A DNA stretch of 64,000 nt from positions 1 to 64,000 of the IMG/VR virus record IMGVR_UViG_3300033143_002183; one strand, given 5' to 3'. Shown here one piece after another: positions 7,193 through 14,171 of this stretch (position 1 is the stretch's first letter; the number at the start of each line of letters is the position of its first letter). Made by a program: the position numbers and the translations under genes. The notes under the pieces were generated by a model. The model was not told the DNA's origin and made no database searches. It saw nothing but the letters and a program-made list of their open reading frames with translations. The DNA comes from a virus.

Positions 7193-8720
7193 ACATAAAG
7201 CCTTAGTAGAGCACTACTTTGATCCTCTAGCCAAACTAGGTATAAAGCCCGATAGTATGCTTGGATTAAGCTTAACTTACAATGCACAGAATAAAGCTCC
7301 TATATCATTAGTAAATGATAGCTTGGTAACTATTCTAAAAGCCTGTGAGAAATTAGGTATTACAACTTTATTAGTAGCAGATGCTACTTACTTTAAAAAG
7401 TTAACCGGTGAGCGTAAAGCTGAACCACACCACGGATACATTAAACCATGTACTATTACCCAAAAGGTAGAGGTATATGATGAAATTGAAAAAAAATATA
7501 AAACAATTAAAGAACCTTATAAGATAGATATTATCTTATCGGTAAATTATCAGGTACTATTTTATAAACCTGATATGCAAGATAAGTTAATTATGAGTTT
7601 AGAAACTCTAGCTAACCACACTCAAGGGACGCATGTAGATTTAGGTATAGACATCATTCATAGTGCTGAATATCCTAGTAGTCAAGAAGATATTGCATCG
7701 ATATTGACTCGTCTACATGCCTATCCCGAACTAACATGTGATATTGAAGCTTTCTCTTTAATATTTAGTGAAGCAGGTATTGGAACTATCTCATTTGCCT
7801 GGGACCAACACAATGGTATTGCATTCCCAGTTGATTATACTGACCAAATAGGGTCAAGTATGATTGGACATCATGGAGCCCAATGGGATAATTATGAGAT
7901 TAAAACTCTTTTACGTGAATTTTTTGAAACCTATAAAGGTAAATTAACTTATCATGGAGGTACCTATGACATTAAAGTTATCATTTATGAGCTTTTCATG
8001 GAAGACCTGCTTGATAATAAAGGGTTACTGGAAGGACTTGATGTTATGTATCGGTCTATCGACGATACAAAGCTCATTACTTACTTGGCTGTTAATAGTA
8101 CTGCTGGCAATGTACTTGGCTTAAAACCAAACTCATTTGAGTATACTGGTAATTACGCCCAGGACGATATTAAGGATATCCGACGCATACCTTTAGATAA
8201 ATTATTAAAATATAATCTTATTGATAGTTTAGCCACTTGGTATGTAAAAAATAAGAACTTACCAATCATGATAGCTGATCAACAACAGCCAATCTATGAT
8301 GACATAATGATTCCAAGTATGAAACTTATTACTCATATGGAATTAACGGGCATGCCAATGGATCCAGATCACATTGAAGTAATGTGTAAAACATTAGTAG
8401 ATGTGATCATGGCTCAAAAAAGCATACTACATGGGTCCCAACTTATTAAAGATTATGAGTGGGATCGCCAACGTGAAGCTTGTGTAATAGCTAATCTACT
8501 TCTAAAAAGGAAGATACGTCCTATAGAAGACTTCTACGAAAGGTTTAACCCAGCTTCAACCAAGCAAGTACAGGAACTCCTCTATGAGGATGACCAATTC
8601 AATCTACCTGTTATTGATAAAACAGATAGTGGTGCTCCGGCTGTAGGGGCTAAAACCTTAAAGAAACATCTAAACCATTTAATTCATAAACATAACCTAA
8701 CTAAAGAGGAACTACAATAA
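7116..8720 (+). CDS. DNA polymerase fragment 1: 3'-5' exonuclease and start of polymerase domain
   Basis: First of three pieces of an N4/T7-type family A polymerase. From the ATG at 7116 (GGA eight bases upstream) it runs 534 aa. All three exonuclease motifs are present: CDIEAF (D209, E211), YHGGTYDIK (D285) and YNLID (Y366, D370). Polymerase sequence begins after residue 400 (MELTGMPMD). The chain stops at KEELQ, well before polymerase motif A, which lies in the fragment at 10193. In single-chain relatives the sequence continues without a break. Stop and next start overlap by one base. Confidence 0.88.
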   Translation: MKHIIYSANEDNKYEIAVLIKESAFKHKALVEHYFDPLAKLGIKPDSMLGLSLTYNAQNKAPISLVNDSLVTILKACEKLGITTLLVADATYFKKLTGERKAEPHHGYIKPCTITQKVEVYDEIEKKYKTIKEPYKIDIILSVNYQVLFYKPDMQDKLIMSLETLANHTQGTHVDLGIDIIHSAEYPSSQEDIASILTRLHAYPELTCDIEAFSLIFSEAGIGTISFAWDQHNGIAFPVDYTDQIGSSMIGHHGAQWDNYEIKTLLREFFETYKGKLTYHGGTYDIKVIIYELFMEDLLDNKGLLEGLDVMYRSIDDTKLITYLAVNSTAGNVLGLKPNSFEYTGNYAQDDIKDIRRIPLDKLLKYNLIDSLATWYVKNKNLPIMIADQQQPIYDDIMIPSMKLITHMELTGMPMDPDHIEVMCKTLVDVIMAQKSILHGSQLIKDYEWDRQREACVIANLLLKRKIRPIEDFYERFNPASTKQVQELLYEDDQFNLPVIDKTDSGAPAVGAKTLKKHLNHLIHKHNLTKEELQ

Positions 8721-9190
8721 TGTGGGGCACGACAAAAGAACAAGTAACAGATTTAACTATTAAGTTAAACGCTATAACACTTAAGTATGAAAAAGTACTT
8801 AGTGATAATTTAACTAGAGCTGAAGAAGAAGTCGTATCTATTGCACTGAATGCTGATAAAATTACTTCTTTAGAAGAAACTAAAAAAGGTTTAGAGCAAG
8901 ACATCCTGGACCTTAAAGAAGAAAAACGCCGTGAAACTATCAATATTGAACATGCTACTAAGATTATTTTAGAAAAAAATGAAATTGAATTTGCAAAAAA
9001 AGTAGCTGCAGTTAAAGAAGAAAAAGCTACTGAAATCGCTAAAGTTAAAGATGAATATCGAGATAAAATTGAAAAACAATTAGATGCTCGTGGTTCAGAA
9101 ATGAAAGAAATGTATACTGATGTTCTTACTAAACTTACAAGTGTAACAGGTACTGTGCACACTCCTGCGGTACCTATTAAGGAGAGCTAA
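8720..9190 (+). CDS. coiled-coil protein, 156 aa, inside the split polymerase
   Basis: Almost entirely charged heptad-like helix (Glu, Lys, Leu, Ile), predicting a long coiled coil, with a short flexible tail rich in Pro, Thr and Val. It begins on the last base of polymerase fragment 1 (TAATG). It has no nuclease motif and no polymerase similarity that I can see. It is the first of three genes lying where the polymerase should continue. Confidence 0.7.
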   Translation: MWGTTKEQVTDLTIKLNAITLKYEKVLSDNLTRAEEEVVSIALNADKITSLEETKKGLEQDILDLKEEKRRETINIEHATKIILEKNEIEFAKKVAAVKEEKATEIAKVKDEYRDKIEKQLDARGSEMKEMYTDVLTKLTSVTGTVHTPAVPIKES

Positions 9191-9191
9191 G

Positions 9192-9566
9192 ATGGCTATA
9201 TCACATATGCCACATACCCCATATGGGATGGCTGATGATCGCATGCGGGGGTATAGATCTCGTACTCCTGAACATGAAGAGTTTTTAAGGTATATTAGAA
9301 ATGAAGGACCTTCTTTTTATAGATTCTTTCAGGAAGAATTTACTACTAGAGATTTTGAAAGACTATCGCCAAATAGCTTCTCTCATGTATTTGCTCATTT
9401 AAAAGACAAATACCATAGCAAGGAGGGTTATATGTATAATGAGCCCCTGATAGATTATCATAAGACCTCTGCTAAAAAAGTACCAAAAACGTGGCTTACA
9501 GAAATGCAGGCTGAAATTAAAGAATGGCTTAAAGATGTTAACACACTTATAGCTAAACCAGTATAA
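9192..9566 (+). CDS. hypothetical protein, 124 aa, inside the split polymerase
   Basis: A small soluble protein with a His/Tyr/Met-rich start (ISHMPHTPYGMADDRM) and aromatic helices (FYRFFQEEF). One base separates it from the coiled-coil gene. No homing-endonuclease motif (HNH, GIY-YIG or LAGLIDADG) is visible. Function unknown. Confidence 0.65.
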   Translation: MAISHMPHTPYGMADDRMRGYRSRTPEHEEFLRYIRNEGPSFYRFFQEEFTTRDFERLSPNSFSHVFAHLKDKYHSKEGYMYNEPLIDYHKTSAKKVPKTWLTEMQAEIKEWLKDVNTLIAKPV

Positions 9567-9581
9567 CCAAGGAAAATAAAT

Positions 9582-10178
9582 ATGAGCTTAATGCTTCGTA
9601 AATCATGTCAAGAAGTGCTTGACAACTATGGGATCTCAGATCTCCATGCATCTATGGATACTTACTTAAAATTATCTATTGTTAGTGAATGTGGAAAACC
9701 ATTCGTAACTATCCAGGGTGTTGAGTTTACTCGACAAATTCCAACTAAATTAGAAATTGATTATGCTACAGAGTTACTTGATAACTTCTTAGCTACACAT
9801 ATTGAGGACATTGCTACTTACCGTAGACGTAAAGCTATCTTTGATCGTCAACCTACTAAACCAGATGATGGTGATGATGCCGAATTCTTTTTACATGGAC
9901 AAAGTCATGGTGATTATCGTAGTGATTTATATGTATCTTGGAAGACAGATTCATTTACTTACCAAGTTAATAAAAAAGACAAACTTCATTTTCATATTGT
10001 TGATGGTCTAACTAAGGAAACAGACATCACTAAAATGATTGCCGGCATGAAGAAACTCAAACATGACAAAAAACAAGTTACTGCTGCCAAGAAGTTTTTG
10101 AAAGGTTGGGTCAAGTATGACGAAGAACGTGTGTTCTTAGTTAAGTTAAAGTCTAAGCTATCATCTTGTAATATTTAA
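9582..10178 (+). CDS. hypothetical protein, 198 aa, inside the split polymerase
   Basis: Third gene between polymerase fragments 1 and 2, with an AGGAAAA ribosome site. The sequence is mixed alpha/beta with an acidic segment (KPDDGDDAEFF) and a Lys-rich C-terminal third. I see no catalytic motif and no similarity to polymerase, so it is not the missing section of the enzyme. Confidence 0.68.
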   Translation: MSLMLRKSCQEVLDNYGISDLHASMDTYLKLSIVSECGKPFVTIQGVEFTRQIPTKLEIDYATELLDNFLATHIEDIATYRRRKAIFDRQPTKPDDGDDAEFFLHGQSHGDYRSDLYVSWKTDSFTYQVNKKDKLHFHIVDGLTKETDITKMIAGMKKLKHDKKQVTAAKKFLKGWVKYDEERVFLVKLKSKLSSCNI

Positions 10179-10192
10179 TACCTGGAAGACGT

Positions 10193-10687
10193 ATGAGTAC
10201 CCCTAGATCAGAAATTATACAACAAGCCAAAATACTTAAAGCATTAATTGCATTAAGTGAAGCAGATATCATCTTAAATAACTTTGTTTATGCTTTCATG
10301 AACAAGACTATTGATAAGGGTGATTATGTTAAGTGGCTTCATGGTAATTTCAATTTAGGAGGTACTGTCTCCGGACGATTAAGTAGCTCTAAAGTAAATT
10401 TACAAAATCTACCCAGCTCAGGCTCTAAGTATGCAAAACTAGTAAAAACTGGTTTTGTTGCCCCTGAAGGGTGGATCCTATGTGGTGCTGATTTCTCTTC
10501 ATTAGAAGATAAAATATCTGCACTTACAACTAAAGATCCAAACAAATTAAAGGTATACATGGGCCATGATGTGTATGAATTAAACATTAATGGTACTGTA
10601 CATCAGATCCGAGATGATGCTATAATAGACTTCGATGGTAAACAATACACTGGAGAAGAATTTTATGATACCTATAGCACACTATGA
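10193..10687 (+). CDS. DNA polymerase fragment 2: motif A region plus a 42-aa non-polymerase tail
   Basis: Residues 10-122 continue family A polymerase: TVSGRLSSS, NLQNLPS and motif A CGADFSSLEDKI (catalytic D100), then TTKDPNKLKVY. After Y122 polymerase similarity stops and 42 unrelated residues follow (MGHDVYELNINGT... to STL). In N4-type polymerases KLKVY is followed directly by TDGYDGH, which is found instead in the third fragment. The gene ends inside the start of an HNH endonuclease gene. Confidence 0.85.
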   Translation: MSTPRSEIIQQAKILKALIALSEADIILNNFVYAFMNKTIDKGDYVKWLHGNFNLGGTVSGRLSSSKVNLQNLPSSGSKYAKLVKTGFVAPEGWILCGADFSSLEDKISALTTKDPNKLKVYMGHDVYELNINGTVHQIRDDAIIDFDGKQYTGEEFYDTYSTL

Positions 10688-11204
10688 AATACGTTATTTA
10701 ATTAATAATAAAGGTGAAATATTTAACCTTGCAAATAATAAATATAAGAAATTAAGTAAACAATCTACTGGGTATCTAACTGTAGCTTTAGCTGATGGAA
10801 AAGGTAAACATAAAACCTATTCTGTACATATATTAGTAGCAAAACATTTTATACCTAATCCATATAATCATCCACTAGTTAATCATAAAGATGGAGATAA
10901 AACTAATCCTGACTGGGAAAATTTAGAATGGTGTGATTATGAATACAATGCACAACATGCATTGAGAACAGGGTTACGTCCTGGTTATATGTCAGCTAGT
11001 AATAAAGAACTTTATCTACAAGAAGTCTTGTCAGGTAAACAAGTCAAAGATATTGCAGAAGAAATCAACCGTAGACCAGAAACTTTACATAAAATGTTGC
11101 GTGAAACCGCTAAACGACTTAACTTACATGATGAATGGAAGTTAGTAATGAAAGAGAATCGTAAAAATGCAGCAATTCGCAACCTTGAAAAGATCAACAA
11201 TTAG
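10665..11204 (+). CDS. HNH homing endonuclease within the split polymerase
   Basis: Start chosen at ATG 10665 with GGAG about 9 bases upstream. It gives 179 aa: an N-terminal NUMOD4-like segment, an HNH core (VNHKDGDKTNPDWENLEW) and a C-terminal helix-turn-helix (GKQVKDIAEEINRRPETL). It overlaps polymerase fragment 2 by 23 bases and fragment 3 by 38 bases. The gene lies exactly at the second break in the polymerase, the arrangement known for T4-type phages where a mobile endonuclease has split nrdA or the polymerase gene. Confidence 0.85.
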   Translation: MIPIAHYEIRYLINNKGEIFNLANNKYKKLSKQSTGYLTVALADGKGKHKTYSVHILVAKHFIPNPYNHPLVNHKDGDKTNPDWENLEWCDYEYNAQHALRTGLRPGYMSASNKELYLQEVLSGKQVKDIAEEINRRPETLHKMLRETAKRLNLHDEWKLVMKENRKNAAIRNLEKINN

Positions 11205-11985
11205 CATTCCTAAAGATGCTATAATAACAATTAAAAAGGTAGGACAAACAGATGGATATGATGGACACTGCCTCAGGGCATATTCGTATTTTCCTGATAA
11301 AATGTCAGGTATCGTGGATACTGTTTCGAGCATCAATTCCATCGAAACAAGATATCCTGAGTTACGCCAGGACTCTAAAGCACCGACATTTCTATTAACC
11401 TATCAAGGTACATACCATGGGTTAATGAATAATGTAGGCTTATCAAAAAAAGTAGCCCAGGCTATTGAAAAAGCCTACCATGAAATGTATGTTGTATCCG
11501 ATGAATGGGTAGCAGATAAACTAAAACAAGCATCAAAAGATGGGTATGTCACTGTAGCCTTTGGCTTACGGGTAAGAACTCCTATCTTGAAACAAACTAT
11601 ACTAAACAACTCTAAGACTCCTTATGAAGCCCAGGCTGAAGGGAGAACTGCAGGTAACGCATTAGGACAATCATATGGACTTCTCAACAACCGCTCTGGT
11701 ATCGATTTTCATCAGCGTCTTATGGATTCTGTTCATAAATTGGATATCAAACCTATAGCACACATCCATGATGCCCAATACTTCTTAGTAAGGAAGGATG
11801 TAGCTGTACTTAAATGGTTTAACGACAACTTAGTCGAAACTATGAAGTGGCAGAACCTTCCAGAGATACAACACCCTACAGTGAAGTTAGGTGGTAATGT
11901 AGAGGTATACTGGCCTAATTGGGCCACTAAAACTGTACTTCCAAATAACGCAAGTGAAGATGAAATAAGGAAACTATTCAAATGA
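11167..11985 (+). CDS. DNA polymerase fragment 3: motifs B and C
   Basis: The polymerase resumes at T28 (TDGYDGHCLRAY). Motif B is R67...K71...Y79 (RQDSKAPTFLLTYQG) and motif C is HIHDAQY (H201, D202). The chain runs to the normal polymerase C-terminus. The first 27 residues (MQQFATLKRS to KKVGQ) are not polymerase-like. The ATG at 11167 lies inside the endonuclease gene; no later ATG precedes the polymerase part. With fragments 1 and 2 every catalytic motif is present, so an active enzyme could assemble from parts. Confidence 0.85.
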   Translation: MQQFATLKRSTISIPKDAIITIKKVGQTDGYDGHCLRAYSYFPDKMSGIVDTVSSINSIETRYPELRQDSKAPTFLLTYQGTYHGLMNNVGLSKKVAQAIEKAYHEMYVVSDEWVADKLKQASKDGYVTVAFGLRVRTPILKQTILNNSKTPYEAQAEGRTAGNALGQSYGLLNNRSGIDFHQRLMDSVHKLDIKPIAHIHDAQYFLVRKDVAVLKWFNDNLVETMKWQNLPEIQHPTVKLGGNVEVYWPNWATKTVLPNNASEDEIRKLFK

Positions 11986-12128
11986 CAGAAAAACAAAAAG
12001 ATGAATTAGAATTTTTACAGTGAGTATATACTACTATGGATTTTGGCCCAGCACATGAAGATGTAGTGGATGGCCTGAAAGATTACTATATATCAGATAC
12101 TGGTAAGTCTATACCAGAAGGGTACTAA
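11982..12128 (+). pseudogene. short frame interrupted by in-frame TGA (48 codons plus stop)
   Basis: An ATG at 11982 opens a frame that meets TGA at 12021 after 13 residues (ending LEFLQ). The same frame then stays open to TAA at 12126 (VYTTMDFGPAHEDVVDG...). A second ATG at 12036 could start a 30-residue product. TGA serves as a normal stop elsewhere (for example at 5766), so recoding across the genome is unlikely. Either a nonsense mutation, two mini-genes, or leaky readthrough. Confidence 0.4.
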
Positions 12129-12129
12129 T

Positions 12130-12249
12130 ATGACTAAAATGAAATATTTAATGCCAGATATAGATAAGCATACCGCAGGTATCATCTATATCTCTATGAT
12201 AGGCACATTGCTTATTGTGTTAACCCTACTACATAACATGCCTAAATAA
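12130..12249 (+). CDS. single-span membrane mini-protein, 39 aa
   Basis: The ATG at 12130 follows a TAA by one base. Residues about 17-35 (GIIYISMIGTLLIVLTLL) form one clear transmembrane helix with a short polar N-terminus and a basic tail. Too small to classify; a membrane-acting phage peptide. Confidence 0.5.
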   Translation: MTKMKYLMPDIDKHTAGIIYISMIGTLLIVLTLLHNMPK

Positions 12250-12259
12250 AGAAGAACAA

Positions 12260-12496
12260 ATGTCAGATAAAGATAATAAAACAGTCACATTACCTAAAAT
12301 TGAAGAGGTAATGGATCCAATTGAAATACTAGTACGTGATTGGGTAACTAATCATGTCAAGAGTGAACTTGGAGAGGAGTATGGGGGATTGAATTTATCA
12401 TTTAAAGACTTAGGAACATTAATTTTAAGTTGTTTCGATGAAGTTCAAGAAGTCATGTTAGAATCAATCATGCCGGAAGGTACAACAATACACTAG
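12260..12496 (+). CDS. acidic hypothetical protein, 78 aa
   Basis: Acidic soluble protein with a predicted long helix in the second half (LILSCFDEVQEVML). It is preceded by AAGAAGAA and followed by a terminator at 12521, so it closes a transcription unit. No recognised domain. Confidence 0.65.
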   Translation: MSDKDNKTVTLPKIEEVMDPIEILVRDWVTNHVKSELGEEYGGLNLSFKDLGTLILSCFDEVQEVMLESIMPEGTTIH

Positions 12497-12520
12497 GCTT
12501 AATAACCTATAATAATGTAG

Positions 12521-12541
12521 GTGTCCTCCGGACACTCTTTT
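12521..12541 (+). terminator. rho-independent terminator
   Basis: Perfect stem GTGTCC/GGACAC with a 3-base loop followed by TCTTTT. It lies in the short gap after the gene ending at 12496. Confidence 0.75.
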
Positions 12542-12561
12542 ACGTTTAAGGAAAAGAATAA

Positions 12562-12891
12562 ATGAGTTTTACTGAAAAATATATAAAAGAAAATCAAGCA
12601 ATCGCTGCACAACAAGCAGAAGTATTAGGTGCGTTTGCTAAGGGTATTGCTACCCAAGTACGTGCTAAGGGATGTAATGAAGAATGGCGGGTATTAGAAC
12701 ACACCGATGTAAACTTGTATAAATATGAAATACGTATTAAGCCTGTACCTAAAGAAATATGGGTTAATATCTATACTAATAAGACGCCTGTTGTACACTA
12801 TAGTGAAGACGCCGCCTATCAAGGACATCGCCGAGGGTACGATAAGGCACTTATAAGAACAGAACATTATTTACAGGTGTCTGATGACTAA
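12562..12891 (+). CDS. hypothetical protein, 109 aa
   Basis: Begins after an AAGGAAAAG ribosome site. Charged N-terminal helix, then a beta-rich middle (KYEIRIKPVPKEIWVNIYTN). The stop overlaps the nuclease gene start by 8 bases, so the two are probably co-translated. Function unknown. Confidence 0.68.
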   Translation: MSFTEKYIKENQAIAAQQAEVLGAFAKGIATQVRAKGCNEEWRVLEHTDVNLYKYEIRIKPVPKEIWVNIYTNKTPVVHYSEDAAYQGHRRGYDKALIRTEHYLQVSDD

Positions 12892-13867
12892 AATATTAAC
12901 AAACAACGCTAATGTACCATTATCTATGGCCTTATGGCTTGCAGATGATGATTACGATTATGATGATGATCCATATACAATTAGTGCTACAACTTTACTT
13001 AAGCCAATGAAAGCAATTGTATTGGCTCGTCAGAATTCTGACTTAGATAAAATTGGAGATATCCAATCTGTAGCTGCATCCCGAATTGGAACTGCAATGC
13101 ATGATGCGATTGAAGCAACGTGGCGTAAACCTGATTTATCAGAACGACTACAGAAGATTGGGCTACCTAAGAATGTAGCAGATAAGATTATTGTAGACCC
13201 CTCACCAGAGCAAGTAAAAGCAGGGTGTATACCTGTTTATATGGAAAAACGCTCTTATAAACAAGTAGGTAAATATAAAGTATCCGGTAAGTTCGATATG
13301 ATTATGAATGGTAAGCTTGAAGATTATAAATCTACAGGCACCTACACATATGAAAAAGGAACCAATAATACTAAATATCCTCAACAAGGATCTTTATATC
13401 GTTGGCTCAATCCTGAACTAATTACAGAAGACTTTATGGCGATATGCTTTTTCTTCACCAATTGGATGGCAGGAAAAACATATGATAGTAACTACCCTCA
13501 ATTTAAAGTTATGGGTAAAGACTTCAACTTAGACACTATTGAAAATACTGAAGCATTTGTTGTTAAACAATTAGCTGAAATAGATCGCTTAATGCCGTTA
13601 GGACAAAGTGATATGCCTGTATGTACTCGTGAAGAGTTATGGCAAGGGCTAGGCGAATGGAAGTACTATAAGAAGAAGGGAGCAAAGCGTGCAACTAAAA
13701 ACTTTACTAACCCAGGTGAAGCTAATGATCGACTAATTGCTGATGGCAGTGTAGGAGAGGTTATTCACTTCCCTGATAAACCAACTGGTTGTATTTATTG
13801 TGATGTTAATACTTTGTGTGAACAAGGTAAAGTTAATATTGCACTAATGCAAGCATCTAAAAAATAA
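12884..13867 (+). CDS. PD-(D/E)XK exonuclease, Cas4/RecB-like (N4 gp43-like)
   Basis: A nuclease fold with H73 in an early helix, then GKFDMIMNG (D138) and EDYKST (D147, K149), the PD-(D/E)XK core. The C-terminus holds CIYCDVNTLC; with one more Cys this could bind an Fe-S cluster as in Cas4, but only three are clustered here. N4 carries a nuclease of this kind beside its primase and SSB genes, the same context as here. Likely role: processing DNA ends during replication or recombination. Confidence 0.85.
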   Translation: MTKILTNNANVPLSMALWLADDDYDYDDDPYTISATTLLKPMKAIVLARQNSDLDKIGDIQSVAASRIGTAMHDAIEATWRKPDLSERLQKIGLPKNVADKIIVDPSPEQVKAGCIPVYMEKRSYKQVGKYKVSGKFDMIMNGKLEDYKSTGTYTYEKGTNNTKYPQQGSLYRWLNPELITEDFMAICFFFTNWMAGKTYDSNYPQFKVMGKDFNLDTIENTEAFVVKQLAEIDRLMPLGQSDMPVCTREELWQGLGEWKYYKKKGAKRATKNFTNPGEANDRLIADGSVGEVIHFPDKPTGCIYCDVNTLCEQGKVNIALMQASKK

Positions 13868-13877
13868 GAGAGAAACT

Positions 13878-14171
13878 ATGCCACCAATTTTTATTACCGC
13901 TATCGCATCAGGATTAGCGGCTTTGATACCAAAAGCGTTAACTGATGCTTATGATTACATTTTTAACGGTGAAGAAATTCAAGTTAAAAAGGTGCCTGAT
14001 CGAACCGAATTAACTGATGAGCAAATAGCAACTGCTAATGGGCACTATCAGAGATACTTACTTCAAGAGGGTTCTTACAGATCTCAAAAAGAATTAACAG
14101 TATTTTTAAATTTAAAATTTAATACTGATAAATCAGTAGCACAGATGATGCGTATATGTAGGGGGAGTTAA
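13878..14171 (+). CDS. hypothetical protein, 97 aa
   Basis: The first 20 residues are hydrophobic (FITAIASGLAALIP) and may be a signal anchor. The rest is soluble and ends in a helical, possibly DNA-binding segment (QKELTVFLNLKFNTDKSVAQMM). Its stop overlaps the primase start by one base. Confidence 0.65.
   Translation: MPPIFITAIASGLAALIPKALTDAYDYIFNGEEIQVKKVPDRTELTDEQIATANGHYQRYLLQEGSYRSQKELTVFLNLKFNTDKSVAQMMRICRGS

Noticed and set aside
10559-11247. Ordinary intein or group I intron in the polymerase
   Set aside because: No Cys/Ser at the N-side junction and no His-Asn end, tails far too short for an intein, and the segment before exon 2 ends in A, not G as group I introns require. Kept as an open question in the findings.
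11982-12128. Genome-wide recoding of TGA
   Set aside because: TGA ends a complete gene at 5766-5768 and others, so it works as a stop in this genome.
12508-12513. TATAAT as a plus-strand promoter
   Set aside because: It has no -35 box and lies directly before a terminator hairpin, so transcription from it would stop at once.
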